Virus record (IMG/VR): IMGVR_UViG_3300017991_000125
Coordinates: 1 to 58,190 of that record
DNA: 58,190 nt
Reading direction: 5' to 3' (one strand)
From: a virus
This document shows positions 7,139 to 16,487 of the stretch, in pieces. Under the pieces are notes generated by a model, which searched no databases, had not been told where the DNA came from, and saw nothing but the letters and a program-made list of their open reading frames with translations. Position numbers and translations under genes: made by a program. Positions within the stretch are counted from its first letter, which is position 1, and each line of letters starts with the position of its first letter.

Positions 7139-7151
7139 AAGGGAGCGTTTC

Positions 7152-7502
7152 ATGGGAGATTGGTGGACAGACGTCACGCGTCTGTGGGCTCAGGTTAGAG
7201 GGCACTACGTCCTTACAGACCAAGACGTAGAGCTTTACTTCTACAAAGACCAGAGGGTCTGGGACAGCCGACATTCTGGTAAAGTAGCATTCGCTTTGGG
7301 GCCTGTGGCTATGTTCCGGTCAGAAGAAGATATGACCCCAGAGAACATCCGGCACGAGCTGAAGCACTGCGAGCAAATCCAGAAAGCAGGAGGGTTCCGA
7401 AAGTTCTTTTTGAAGTACCGTTACGGACAGCTCAAGGCGTTGATCCTCACGGGGGACATAGACATGAATCCCCTGGAACAAGAGGCACTGGCGGCTGAGT
7501 AA
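7152..7502 (+). CDS. Small zincin-like protein with HELKH motif (116 aa)
   Basis: Residues about 67-75 read RHELKHCEQ, an HExxH zinc-metallopeptidase signature in the helical context typical of zincins. It follows a beta-rich half (YVLTDQDVELYFY..., FALGPVAMF). The length suits minimal, possibly inactive, gluzincin-like domains found in phages and mobile elements. The third ligand is not certain: a Glu near the C-terminal helix could serve. GGGAG upstream is the ribosome binding site, and a terminator follows at once. Confidence 0.7.
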   Translation: MGDWWTDVTRLWAQVRGHYVLTDQDVELYFYKDQRVWDSRHSGKVAFALGPVAMFRSEEDMTPENIRHELKHCEQIQKAGGFRKFFLKYRYGQLKALILTGDIDMNPLEQEALAAE

Positions 7503-7508
7503 GGTAGA

Positions 7509-7541
7509 AGAGGCACAGGAGAAATCCCGTGCCTCTTTTTT
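7509..7541 (+). terminator. Rho-independent terminator, plus strand
   Basis: AGAGGCAC/GTGCCTCT forms an 8-bp stem with a 12-nt loop, then TTTTT. It separates the plus-strand group from the convergent minus-strand gene ending at 7547. Confidence 0.9.
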
Positions 7542-7546
7542 TGGTT

Positions 7547-8458
7547 CTAGGCAGCGAGGATGGCGCTGATCTGAGCCAGCTTGTTGTTGGTCCGCAGATC
7601 AATTTGCGCGAAATCACCAGCCGCGCCGACGATGGGGGCCGCGATGGAGTAGTCCACCGTGGTGTCGTCGATGAAGTTGATGGTCGCAGCAGCGCCGCCG
7701 ACAGTCAGGCTGTGGCCCGCACCGTTCAAGAGGCCCGAGGAACGCTCCGAGGCATGCGCAGCTACGATCTGATCACTACCGACATCCCACACAGCGCGGG
7801 CAACCGCTGCGAAACCCGCATCGAGATTGGCGATAGCACCCAGCGTCGCCCAGGTATGCGCAGCGTTCGCGAAGTCGCTCACGAGAGCAACGTTAGCGGG
7901 AACGAAACCCGCCGCGTAAGGATTGGCACCCGTGGCTGCCGTGAACGTGATCGCCTGAGGATTACCGACACCGGCGTCAGCCAGAGACACCGTCATGTAA
8001 CCACCCGTATTAGCGTCACCACTGAGAGTGGGGTCTGCGGTAAGTAGGTCAATGCGCAGGAAATTATTAGGATCTGCCGCGTCACCAAGAGTGACATGGT
8101 CCTTCACTTGGCCGCCCAGGAGGTTGACTCCCGTGATGATCCCGTTGGCGACACCACCACCGACAGACAACGGGCTCGTAGCGGTATCGATGAAGCTCAG
8201 CATCGGAACGCCTTCGTACCCGAATTCGTCGACACGCTCGTCTCCGTCAGAAGACTCCACGCTCCAGCGGAGGAGCCCCGAAGCTTCGAGACCCACCATC
8301 TGTTCACGGAGGCGCTCGAGCTGACCACGCGTGACATCCGTTTCGACATCGGTGGTCGGAGTCGTAGCGGGAAGAAGGATGACGAGCTTGTCATCCGTGG
8401 GGAACGGATCCTGAAGCGTCACGTCATTGACCAGGGCCGTAGCGATTAGTTTGGGCAT
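7547..8458 (-). CDS. Putative virion surface or fibre-like protein (303 aa)
   Basis: Residues about 1-75 carry an acidic, helical region (VTRGQLERLREQMVGLEASG). The rest is Ala/Gly/Thr/Asn-rich beta sequence with regular short strands, as in head-decoration, fibre or adhesin-like phage proteins. There is no catalytic motif. GGAGGGTTTG is a good ribosome binding site, and a TATACTT element lies 55 bases upstream, so it has its own late promoter. It is transcribed alone, since a plus-strand terminator follows. Confidence 0.6.
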   Translation of the reverse strand: MPKLIATALVNDVTLQDPFPTDDKLVILLPATTPTTDVETDVTRGQLERLREQMVGLEASGLLRWSVESSDGDERVDEFGYEGVPMLSFIDTATSPLSVGGGVANGIITGVNLLGGQVKDHVTLGDAADPNNFLRIDLLTADPTLSGDANTGGYMTVSLADAGVGNPQAITFTAATGANPYAAGFVPANVALVSDFANAAHTWATLGAIANLDAGFAAVARAVWDVGSDQIVAAHASERSSGLLNGAGHSLTVGGAAATINFIDDTTVDYSIAAPIVGAAGDFAQIDLRTNNKLAQISAILAA

Positions 8459-8512
8459 CTTTCAAACCCTCCGTTGTAGGGAGTAGAAACTCTCCTTCAA
8501 TTTCGTTGAACC

Positions 8513-8519
8513 AAGTATA
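8513..8519 (-). promoter_or_regulatory. Late promoter-like TATACTT element
   Basis: The minus strand reads CCTATACTTGG in the gap before the gene starting at 8458. It matches the other late-gap heptamers. Confidence 0.5.
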
Positions 8520-8553
8520 GGGCGTCTGTTGGTCTTATACAAGACGAAGATTC

Positions 8554-10110
8554 CTACGCTCCAATGAGAACTCGGATACTCGAAATGTTAGGCACCATGG
8601 ACGAGATGGCGCTCGCGAATCCTCCAGGTTGGGGAGCCATGGCGGGGCTGGAGGGGCCCCAGGCGGTGGAATGAGTGTGCGTGTCCAGGAGACCAATAAG
8701 TGTAGACATCATGGACGAGAACGGCTCAAAGAGCATGGCGTGCATAGTGGCGATAGAGGGGCCAGGGCCTACGGTTCCTCCAAGAGCCACAGAACTGGGC
8801 TGTGTCGTATTGAGATTAACGTGAGCTTTCGTGGCGGGGATTCCGAGAGGATTCTCTCCGAATGTGATTGTCCCGTTGTTCACGAAAACGTTATATCCTG
8901 CCATCGCCGCAGGGCTAGCACCTGCTGTGGGATTGCCCAGCTCCAGGTAGTAACTTCCGTTCAGGATTTGACGATCCACAGCGACATTCGTGGGGGCTGC
9001 CGTGAGAGGGTCACCCCCGGTGATAGTCTCCTGGAAGTTTCCTCCAACTTGTGTGACCTTGTTGCGGTTTATGGTCCGGACTTGATCGTTTCCGATAACC
9101 TTCTTGTCACTCTCAGAGGTGTTGGTAACTTTCTCACCTTGGATAGTAGTATTCGAAGACCCGGAGACCTTATCTACGGTGTTTCCAAGAACCCTACGGT
9201 AATGGTTTCCGCCGATCTCTTCGCTTCGAGGAGCGCCGTCAGCATTGACGAGCTCGATGCCTTTGACTGCCATGATTTTTATTTGGCCGTCAGGAGTCAT
9301 TTTGAGCTGCGAAAGAGTCTTTCCGGTTAGCGTCGTGATCCGCATATCGAAGAACTCACCGGAGTCTCCGATGTCTAAGCGGAAGGTCCACTGCTCTTCG
9401 TCTCCCCCCGTCTCGTTCAGTTGGTCGGCGCCTCCACGAATCTCGATGTTCCCGCGACCTTCCGCGTTACTGATTCTGAATGTTCCAAAACCGTTGTAAT
9501 GCTCAAGGTCCTCGCAGATGGTCCGGATGAGATCGTTGTACCCGATGACTTGTATCTGGGCTTTTTCACTGCCGAAGACTCGAGTCTCTTTACCCCGTAA
9601 AACAGCAACGTAGTTACCGTCGGGAGACATACGCACAAAGTCCCCCGGAACTACGTCATCAGGAGTTTGGATGTTTTTGTAGTAACCGGGGAGGCCCTGT
9701 CCTGTCATGGCCTCGGTGACTAGTTCGCCTTCGGACCCTGCCAGGGAAGGAGGCTTAGGAGCACGCTCTCGTTTCTCACTGGACGCATTGATGTTCAAGA
9801 CGCCATCGATGTAGGGGAATCCGAGAGAGGTGTCCACTACCACTACGGTTCCAGTCTCTAGAGGCGCGATAGTTCCGGGGTCCTCTACGCGCCGAGGGAC
9901 TCCTGGAAGACTGCGTCCTCCTGCTTGCCCCGCTACGCCTCCCAGTCCCCGAGTTACCAAGAGGTAGGTGTCGGATTTGGCGTCGTAGTTCTGAACTTCT
10001 GCAAGGACTTTCGAACCTGGACCGAAGAGGTTATTTCGCATGGGCTGCTCGCCCAGCGCAGTACGCCTGGTCTCTTCAGAGGAGTCTAGATGGGGGGGTC
10101 TCCGTGGCAT
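8554..10110 (-). CDS. Baseplate/tail spike-like protein (518 aa)
   Basis: An N-terminal OB-fold-like segment (about 30-110, GSKVLAEVQ...GTVVVVDTSLGFPYIDGVL) is followed by a region rich in short beta repeats (about 290-370, such as NTVDKVSGSSNTTIQGEKV), the pattern of the triple beta-helix in gp5/VgrG/gpV-type spikes. The C-terminus has DTHTHSTAWGPSSP, an H-T-H plus GPSSP signature often seen in phage spike and baseplate proteins. The role would be the membrane-piercing tip of the contractile tail. The start lacks a clear Shine-Dalgarno; ATG at residue 24 is an alternative. Confidence 0.75.
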   Translation of the reverse strand: MPRRPPHLDSSEETRRTALGEQPMRNNLFGPGSKVLAEVQNYDAKSDTYLLVTRGLGGVAGQAGGRSLPGVPRRVEDPGTIAPLETGTVVVVDTSLGFPYIDGVLNINASSEKRERAPKPPSLAGSEGELVTEAMTGQGLPGYYKNIQTPDDVVPGDFVRMSPDGNYVAVLRGKETRVFGSEKAQIQVIGYNDLIRTICEDLEHYNGFGTFRISNAEGRGNIEIRGGADQLNETGGDEEQWTFRLDIGDSGEFFDMRITTLTGKTLSQLKMTPDGQIKIMAVKGIELVNADGAPRSEEIGGNHYRRVLGNTVDKVSGSSNTTIQGEKVTNTSESDKKVIGNDQVRTINRNKVTQVGGNFQETITGGDPLTAAPTNVAVDRQILNGSYYLELGNPTAGASPAAMAGYNVFVNNGTITFGENPLGIPATKAHVNLNTTQPSSVALGGTVGPGPSIATMHAMLFEPFSSMMSTLIGLLDTHTHSTAWGPSSPAMAPQPGGFASAISSMVPNISSIRVLIGA

Positions 10111-10131
10111 CGTACGGAGACTATATCAGGA

Positions 10132-10905
10132 TCACGGATATTCGTCACTAGCGTCCAGCTGGTCGTCATTCAGTCCGGTGTTCTTGACGAGTGTGTCTGG
10201 ATCGCTGTGGACGAAGCCGATGACTTGATCGATAGTAGACCGCGGCACGTTTTGCATCTGCGCCACCGAGGTCGGACGGAATGGCAGGAGCCTGTCGCAC
10301 ATGCCACCCACATCTTCCATGACCATGTTCTGACCCGCAGTGAACCCGACCGTGTAGCTGTTGATCATGGCCAGCTCGGCGTAGAAACCGCCGATGAGGT
10401 CGTGCACCTTGTCCTTGAAGATCGCGCCGAGGCCGAATGGAACGTAGTAGAGTTCGGAGTCCAGGTTCGTGAACATGTTATCAAACTGGTTCTCGGCTGC
10501 AGGGTCATCCAGTTTCTGGACTTCCACTCCCCCAGCGACGGCGTTGTGGTAGAGCGCCCGCAGGAGATTACGGCCATTGGCGAAAAGGCGGCCAATGCGC
10601 CACGTGGTCTGGCTCTTACCGCTGACGTAGAACGTGCGGCCAGAACCAATAGCCATCAGCGGCTGGGTCGGCTTCTGAGACGTAATCTGGAACGTCTGCA
10701 TCATCCCGATAGCCAGCAGGCTCTGCCACCCGGAGGTGGACTGTTCCTGCACACTCAGCTTCCGTGGAGGACCCGCCAGTACCAGCGTATCATCGGGGTG
10801 AGCCGACGTGTACGCTGCGTTATCGGTGACGCGCTCAACAGAGTGCTGTTGGGAAAACCAGTTCCCAATACCCTTCGTGATTCCCAGTGGTACGTTACCT
10901 GGCAT
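10132..10905 (-). CDS. Virion structural protein, probable tail tube or tail terminator (257 aa)
   Basis: The protein is soluble, mixed alpha/beta (AIGMMQTFQITSQKP, then IGSGRTFYVSGKSQ), followed by helices with FANGRNLLRALYHNA. The family is not certain. It lies two genes after the sheath and just before the spike, the position where contractile-tail phages encode the tube or a baseplate subunit. CGGAGGATAATC before the ATG is a strong ribosome binding site, consistent with high expression. Confidence 0.6.
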   Translation of the reverse strand: MPGNVPLGITKGIGNWFSQQHSVERVTDNAAYTSAHPDDTLVLAGPPRKLSVQEQSTSGWQSLLAIGMMQTFQITSQKPTQPLMAIGSGRTFYVSGKSQTTWRIGRLFANGRNLLRALYHNAVAGGVEVQKLDDPAAENQFDNMFTNLDSELYYVPFGLGAIFKDKVHDLIGGFYAELAMINSYTVGFTAGQNMVMEDVGGMCDRLLPFRPTSVAQMQNVPRSTIDQVIGFVHSDPDTLVKNTGLNDDQLDASDEYP

Positions 10906-10907
10906 GA

Positions 10908-11579
10908 TTATCCTCCGTACATCCGCTGTTGCGGGTACATCTGCTGCATCTGTTGAGCTGGCTGTGCGCCTCCGCGCATCATTCCAAGAGCTCCGGCACC
11001 CATACCGGCGTAGCCAACCCCCCTACCTATGGCACCGCCTGTACCTTTTCCGCCGAAAAAGAGCGCACCTTTACCTGCGTTGTAAGCACCGGAACCGAGG
11101 AGCTTGGCTTTGCCACCGATCCCTTGAGCGCCTTCCCAAGAACGTCCTGCCTGTCGAAGACCGGCAGTGCCCTTGAGAGTAGCCTTGTGCATACCCTTCA
11201 TGACCTTGCCCGCACCTTGACCCGCAGCGCCCACAGCTCCTCCAGCCATCTGAGAGAAGTTGCCACCACGCATTAACTTGCCCTTGGTTTTACCGGCAAA
11301 TCGCCCGATAGCCTTGGCTCCTCTAGCTAGCCATGGGGCGACTTTAGCCCCCACCGAAGCAATCCCTGCAATGATCGCGGGAGCGATGGCTTCCTTGGTG
11401 AGGTCAGTCTCTGAAGCAGCTTTTACAAAGACCCCGGCCACGTCTTCAGGAAAAAGATCGGCTTGGACAAATGCCAGCTTGACCCCTTCCTGAGAATACC
11501 CTCGGTCAAACATCGCCTGCGCTACACCCATCAGGTGTGCCGTTTTGACGATGATGTCTTCACTTACCTTCTCCATCAT
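10908..11579 (-). CDS. Gly-rich virion protein with K-x-A motifs (223 aa)
   Basis: The first 70 residues are helical with repeated K-x-A motifs (IVKTAHL, VKLAFVQ, VKAASET, LTKEAIA). The remainder is Gly/Ala/Lys-rich low complexity (about 75-205) and ends in a Gln/Met-rich tail. It overlaps the sheath gene by ATGA, so it is translationally coupled to it. It is probably an internal or membrane-interacting virion protein. No enzymatic motif is seen. Confidence 0.7.
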   Translation of the reverse strand: MMEKVSEDIIVKTAHLMGVAQAMFDRGYSQEGVKLAFVQADLFPEDVAGVFVKAASETDLTKEAIAPAIIAGIASVGAKVAPWLARGAKAIGRFAGKTKGKLMRGGNFSQMAGGAVGAAGQGAGKVMKGMHKATLKGTAGLRQAGRSWEGAQGIGGKAKLLGSGAYNAGKGALFFGGKGTGGAIGRGVGYAGMGAGALGMMRGGAQPAQQMQQMYPQQRMYGG

Positions 11580-14455
11580 GCCACCAGGTGCAGGCCAATC
11601 GTATTGAGGACCATCGGGAGATCGACGCTGACGTACGCCTCGATCCGGTCCGTGCTCAAGTCTGATTCTTCCACACCATCGATGACCGCGTCAATGAGAG
11701 GCGGCCCAATACGCGTAACATAGCGCGCCTTGAGGTTATCGATGGTCGTCCGGATAGCCTGCCGGATGAACTCGATAGCCTCGGGCGTCACGTTCCAGAT
11801 CCCCAAGAAGGGGAGGAGCGTGTCGAGGAACGTCCAGGAGATGAAGTCGAAGTTCTTCACCACCATGTACTCACCCGTTTCGAGCGCGGTAGTGTCGGTC
11901 GTGACCTCGTGGACGCTGTAAGGAAGCGCCGTCGGGTTATCCTGGATGAATACGTAGACTCCGCCGTTGGACAGGTCGGTGATCTGCTGCTCGTTGAAGT
12001 ACTCGCTCGAGTTGTAGAGCTTGGTGATCCCAGCAATGCCCAGGTTCGTGAAGCCTTGTTGTGAAGGCTGACCGGCAGTCTGCCCACCGACGGCGCAAGC
12101 CAGGTAGTAACCCGGCTGCGGATCCGCTTCTGCCGGAGTGCTTGCACCGTAGCGCGGCTTGCTTCCGTCCACGAGACCTGAGACGTCTACTTCATCCGGG
12201 TAGGCCAGAAGCAAGCGCTTACTAGCGAAGCTCGAAGCCGTAGAGACCATGGTCGTGACCTGTTCAGTCTTGTCCATGTCTCGCATGATCCGGAAGAAGA
12301 TTTCTCCGTTGGTGACGTCCTCGAGCTGACCACTAACGAGGGTCCTCTTGAACAGGTGCGGAAGCTCATTGGCTACCGTCGAGGTATTCGAACCTTCGTT
12401 TCGGACTTCAATCCGTTCCTGACTGAGAACGGCGTTCACCTCCCAAGTCTGAGACGTGGCGAGATCTCCCCAGTCCCCAGGATCGGATTCACAGTCCACC
12501 GGCATCTCCAAGATGTCTCCAGGGATAACGCCATCGGTGATGAACGTCGCGCCCGGGGACTGGAGAATGAGATAGTAGTTGTCCAAGTTTTTGGCTTCGA
12601 CAACGATGTCCGCCGCTCCCGCAGCGACCGTGATTGCCCCACCGATCTTGGAAGCACCAGTGCTGTCCTGGATATCGATCTGCTGGACGTAGGGGCCAGG
12701 AACACCCGTGTTGTCCATGTCGTAGCCGCCTGCCAACCAGTTGTCCCAAGTGTTGGGTCCCGCACCCCACACGGGGAGACCCTGTTGCGTCACAGGTTGA
12801 GCGGTGCGCAGATCCACCTCGAAAGACTCAGCAGGTCCAGCTACTGTTCCGTTGTAATGGGCCACATCCCAGGTCATTTCGTGGTTAGCGACACCGTCCC
12901 AGAGCTTGACCCAAAGCTTATCACCAGGAACCAACTTCGCACCGGCATTACCGAGGGTCGGCAGAGATGCCCCGGAGATTTCTACAGTGCGGTAGTCATC
13001 GTTAACCGGCACGACAGGAGCAGTCCCCGACTTTTGCAAAGTCGAGGCTCCCCCCGTCACGTCCTTGACGATCTTCTGAGTCTCGAGTTCGACCGCCCCC
13101 AGAATCACGCGGAACTTCTGTTTGATTCCGTTGGTGAGCACGTAGTTCGGGTCGGACAGGTTCTCGACCGTCGACTTCAGGGTCGCCAAGACCGTGGTGT
13201 TGTAGGTCAAGGGGACGATGGCGTAGATATCACGTTCCGCGCTGACACGGTCGATGAAGTCGAGATACGCCAGTTCCTCCGTGGCGAAGTTGCCGAGGCC
13301 GTAAACCTTGACCGGAGTCGTGGTGTTGAGGGCAGCCACATACGCACCTACGTACAGAGGGTTACGTGCGTCGAGCTTACCCAGCGTAGTGGTCATCTCA
13401 GCAGTCGAAGTCAGCGTGTTGATCTCTTGCAGATCCGTACGCTGCGCCATGTACTCCACGTAGATCTCCGCGTAGGTGATAGGGAGCCCCGTGAGGGTCC
13501 CTACATCCACGGTGATACCTGCGTCGATGGTGATGGAGTTACCGCTCACACTGAAATCGGTGCTGTCCAGCTCGACGTCGCTGAGCTCACGCTCGAAGCG
13601 CCACTTCTCCGTTGAGGCTCCTGGAGGGGGACCGATATAGTCCGTTGCGAAGTCGGAATTCATCCGAGCGTTGCACCAGTCGTACATCGACCCGGTCGCG
13701 GTGTCCTGGCATCGAATTGTCCCACTGGGAGATTGGACAACAACCTGGCATACAGGGGCGGCGAGAAGGTTACCTGGTCCGGGGATAACCTCTTCCACTT
13801 CGAGAACTTTCTGGCTGATAACACGCTTGACAGTGTACGAACCGTCCCGTGACGTACCGCCTGCGTCTGCGCTAATTGTCAGAGTGTCTCCAGGGGCAAC
13901 CCCATTGGTTTGGAAGTTCAGGGCGGCACCTGAGTTGTCATAGAACGTGTAGCACAACTCGCGGACCGTCTTCTTGTAATCCGCCGAAACACCGGCGTTG
14001 TACTGAGTAAAGAGCAGATCCCCGGGAGCCACATTCGCCTGACCGAGGTGCTGACCTCCACCACCAGGACCGGTGTTGGCCTCGAACAAATTGTCGTTCT
14101 GGTAGTAGCGACCATACGCCGGAGCCGAACCATCATGCTCCGCTACGACCGCCCTGGCCTCGTCAAAGAAAATCCGGACACTGTCGGCATCCAGGATCGC
14201 CCCCGACTCAACATTCGGCGGATCCGACAACGTCACAGCCGTGGGTGCCGTGTAGTTATCACTTCCCGGCACAGGAATGGCGCCATCTTCAACGCCGTAG
14301 TCGGAACTCGCTTGGCAATCGGACTTGTCATCCAGGTAGTCCAGAATCTGATACGCGTAGCCCACTACGATGACGTTCAGGTCCGGAATGTCAGGGGCTA
14401 CCGTGATGCTTTCGTACTCCTGAAAAACAATCACGTTAGGTCGTTGCATAGCCAT
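11576..14455 (-). CDS. Tail sheath protein (959 aa)
   Basis: The N-terminus has RPNVIVFQEYESITVAPDIPDLNV, typical of phage sheath proteins, and the C-terminus ends in a sheath-like domain (FIRQAIRTTIDNLKARYVTRIGPPLID...VSVDLPMVLNTIGLHLVA). It is longer than T4 gp18 (659 aa); the excess lies in Gly/Asp/Thr-rich surface insertions (about 60-330 and 480-640). The start at 14455 is chosen because GGAGGAG lies 5 bases before it; an ATG 14 codons upstream lacks a site. TATAATT lies 41 bases upstream. It forms the contractile outer tube. Confidence 0.85.
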   Translation of the reverse strand: MAMQRPNVIVFQEYESITVAPDIPDLNVIVVGYAYQILDYLDDKSDCQASSDYGVEDGAIPVPGSDNYTAPTAVTLSDPPNVESGAILDADSVRIFFDEARAVVAEHDGSAPAYGRYYQNDNLFEANTGPGGGGQHLGQANVAPGDLLFTQYNAGVSADYKKTVRELCYTFYDNSGAALNFQTNGVAPGDTLTISADAGGTSRDGSYTVKRVISQKVLEVEEVIPGPGNLLAAPVCQVVVQSPSGTIRCQDTATGSMYDWCNARMNSDFATDYIGPPPGASTEKWRFERELSDVELDSTDFSVSGNSITIDAGITVDVGTLTGLPITYAEIYVEYMAQRTDLQEINTLTSTAEMTTTLGKLDARNPLYVGAYVAALNTTTPVKVYGLGNFATEELAYLDFIDRVSAERDIYAIVPLTYNTTVLATLKSTVENLSDPNYVLTNGIKQKFRVILGAVELETQKIVKDVTGGASTLQKSGTAPVVPVNDDYRTVEISGASLPTLGNAGAKLVPGDKLWVKLWDGVANHEMTWDVAHYNGTVAGPAESFEVDLRTAQPVTQQGLPVWGAGPNTWDNWLAGGYDMDNTGVPGPYVQQIDIQDSTGASKIGGAITVAAGAADIVVEAKNLDNYYLILQSPGATFITDGVIPGDILEMPVDCESDPGDWGDLATSQTWEVNAVLSQERIEVRNEGSNTSTVANELPHLFKRTLVSGQLEDVTNGEIFFRIMRDMDKTEQVTTMVSTASSFASKRLLLAYPDEVDVSGLVDGSKPRYGASTPAEADPQPGYYLACAVGGQTAGQPSQQGFTNLGIAGITKLYNSSEYFNEQQITDLSNGGVYVFIQDNPTALPYSVHEVTTDTTALETGEYMVVKNFDFISWTFLDTLLPFLGIWNVTPEAIEFIRQAIRTTIDNLKARYVTRIGPPLIDAVIDGVEESDLSTDRIEAYVSVDLPMVLNTIGLHLVA

Positions 14456-14495
14456 GGGGTCTCCTCCACGTCTGTACGCGTCTATGTGCTCGTCC

Positions 14496-14502
14496 AATTA
14501 TA
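14496..14502 (-). promoter_or_regulatory. Late promoter-like TATAATT element
   Basis: The minus strand reads CCGTATAATTGG upstream of the sheath gene. A single long transcript of sheath, tube and spike genes could start here. Confidence 0.5.
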
Positions 14503-14505
14503 CGG

Positions 14506-15234
14506 TCAACCACTGTGATCGCGTAGTGCAATTTCGTGGTAGACCAATTGAGCATTCTGCGCATCTTGAATCTGCAGCGCGATTTCTCGCAAGAACGGAG
14601 CGATGGGACGCGTGGTCCAACGCAAATCAAACTGCACGTTGAACTCAATAGTCGTTTGCCAGATGGTCTTGTCTTGCATCGTCTGGGGCTGCGTAGGACC
14701 CAGGACGGGGTTTGAGATTTCGTGGAACCCGAAGTCTTTCCGAAAGAGATCTCGAGTTGCGAGCACAAAGAACCAAGCCGTGTCTGCTAGAACACTGCAC
14801 TCCCCTGCTGACTCCGACTCCACCAGAAACGACATGGGCATGTTCGCCATGGCGTGATGGGCCTTGAGTCCGGAAGGGATGTACTTCCCAACGAAGTTGT
14901 CCACGTGGTGTTTCATAGGCGTCAACGCGCCGCGGTCTACGTAGATTGCGGGACGGTAATTTCGTACCTGCTTCTCAACGTTAAATGCCGCCTCAATGAG
15001 CAGCTTTCTAGGGACCCCGTCTTCACTACGTGGCTGCCCGTCCTCGTCGTCATCGGGTTTTAAATCAGGGTCCCACACCCAAGGAAGTGGCTCTCCAGGG
15101 TTGTCATTGAAGCGGTATCGAAGCGCTGCTATCCAGCACCCGATCACGGCGAGGGGCGTCCCCGGCATGATATCTTGGTGCTCCCCCTCCAAACGAGGCT
15201 GGTTAGGAGGCTGCGTTACTACCACTCCACCCAT
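14506..15234 (-). CDS. Virion protein, probable neck or tail completion (242 aa)
   Basis: The start at ATG 15234 (MGGVVVTQPPN) is chosen for the AGGA site 6 bases upstream; earlier in-frame codons overlap the preceding gene and look non-coding. The protein is mixed alpha/beta with acidic proline-rich parts (PDLKPDDDEDGQP) and no known domain. It lies between neck-type proteins and the sheath, the usual location of tail completion factors. Confidence 0.6.
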   Translation of the reverse strand: MGGVVVTQPPNQPRLEGEHQDIMPGTPLAVIGCWIAALRYRFNDNPGEPLPWVWDPDLKPDDDEDGQPRSEDGVPRKLLIEAAFNVEKQVRNYRPAIYVDRGALTPMKHHVDNFVGKYIPSGLKAHHAMANMPMSFLVESESAGECSVLADTAWFFVLATRDLFRKDFGFHEISNPVLGPTQPQTMQDKTIWQTTIEFNVQFDLRWTTRPIAPFLREIALQIQDAQNAQLVYHEIALRDHSG

Positions 15235-15241
15235 TACATCC

Positions 15242-16126
15242 TCAGAACCAGAGGGGGTCGTGCCAAGGATCAACTTCAGGTCCGTACTCTCTCGAAGATC
15301 TGGAGAGTTCGGAAACCTGAAGTTCCTGATGCACGTCCACCGACTGTAGTTGTGTTGGGTTTGACATCTCAACAATGTAACGCGTGTCGTCACGCAAAAA
15401 GACGAGAATATCGTCTTTCTCCACACGCGGAATGTTGAGCATAATGACCGAAACCTTGTTCACATCTACGTTCCCTTCAGGCGCTATCTGCGTCTGTACT
15501 GGAGAACGTTGACGTTGTGCGTATCCGTAAACAGGGTCCCAATACCCTCCCAAGAATCCGGTACCCCAACAGTACTTACAGTGAGCACGAACTACCTGCG
15601 TGGTTCCTTTCGAAACACAACGGTTACACTTTACACCCCATCGACGCTGTTTGAGCACTGCGACTTCGGTCCCTACAACTAACTTCAAAGCCTTCGCAGC
15701 ATCGCGAATGAGTTTTCGCTGAATACCCTTGCGCCTTCGGTCCAGACCCGGCTCTAATTGCGCTACCGTTTCCACAGTTTGCGCGCCAAACCGACACACC
15801 ACTTTGTAATAGATGACGCGGGTGAGAGAGAACAGATTGAGATCCCGGCGTTCACCACCCACCACAGTGGGCTGATTGAAGTTTTCATCTACGTAAAAGA
15901 AGGTGTCTTGGAGGTCAGTAGTTAACTCTTCCCAGGGGCCTTCTGAAGATCCTGCCCGGTAAACATCAAAAAAGAAACCCTCACCGGCGGGAGGCTTTCT
16001 GAGAGTCCACTGGATGAATACTCGGCGAGGGAAAGACGCAACGGTCCGGGTCACCTCTACGCTGAACTCTGACGGTAGCGGAGAGGTCTTTTGCTTACCA
16101 TAGGTCTGCGAGTAGGGCGTTCCCAT
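15242..16126 (-). CDS. Virion protein with fibronectin-like and zinc-binding segments (294 aa)
   Basis: Residues about 20-80 resemble a fibronectin type III-like beta sandwich (FIQWTLRKPPAGEGFFFDVYR...). Residues about 165-190 hold CNRCVSKG...HCKYC, two CxxC pairs able to bind zinc. The rest is beta-rich. It is probably a neck or head-tail connector protein, given the position between the capsid and sheath genes. The ribosome binding site ACTAGGAT overlaps the end of the upstream gene. Confidence 0.65.
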   Translation of the reverse strand: MGTPYSQTYGKQKTSPLPSEFSVEVTRTVASFPRRVFIQWTLRKPPAGEGFFFDVYRAGSSEGPWEELTTDLQDTFFYVDENFNQPTVVGGERRDLNLFSLTRVIYYKVVCRFGAQTVETVAQLEPGLDRRRKGIQRKLIRDAAKALKLVVGTEVAVLKQRRWGVKCNRCVSKGTTQVVRAHCKYCWGTGFLGGYWDPVYGYAQRQRSPVQTQIAPEGNVDVNKVSVIMLNIPRVEKDDILVFLRDDTRYIVEMSNPTQLQSVDVHQELQVSELSRSSREYGPEVDPWHDPLWF

Positions 16127-16129
16127 ATC

Positions 16130-16477
16130 CTAGTACTGCGGATACCCCATCAAACGAGGGTCCGGTTCAGGCTGGTATGGCGCCTGTGGGGTCTGGTAAA
16201 GCAGCTCCGGATACGCTTCAAGAAGCTGATTCAGCTCTTCAGCTTCCTGCTGAGCCTTCTGCTCCCCCTTACCCATAGCCGTGGCGATACCGCCCACACC
16301 TGCTGCCCCAAGACCGACGCCAAGCTTTCCGCGGTGAGCCATGAGGAGATTCTTGAGCTTCGTACCGCCGCCCCGGAACACCTCTCCCATAGGCGGAACA
16401 GGCCCGGCAGCAGACTTTTCGAAGACTTTTTGCTGGTCCAAGAACTCGGCAATTTTTTCACGCAGAGCTGGGCTCAT
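16130..16477 (-). CDS. Small virion protein (115 aa)
   Basis: N-terminal helix (about 1-22), K-x-A motif FEKSAAG, a Gly/Ala hydrophobic segment near residues 50-68 and a Gln/Glu-rich helix followed by a Pro-rich tail. CTAGGAGGAAGAAC is a strong ribosome binding site. No family is recognised. It may be a small internal or membrane-interacting virion protein, as with others of similar build here. Confidence 0.65.
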   Translation of the reverse strand: MSPALREKIAEFLDQQKVFEKSAAGPVPPMGEVFRGGGTKLKNLLMAHRGKLGVGLGAAGVGGIATAMGKGEQKAQQEAEELNQLLEAYPELLYQTPQAPYQPEPDPRLMGYPQY

Positions 16478-16487
16478 GTTCTTCCTC

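Noticed and set aside
12356-13615. Long open frame on the plus strand (419 codons)
   Set aside because: It is antisense to the sheath gene; the translation is Arg/Val/His-rich as expected for a shadow, with no start signal.
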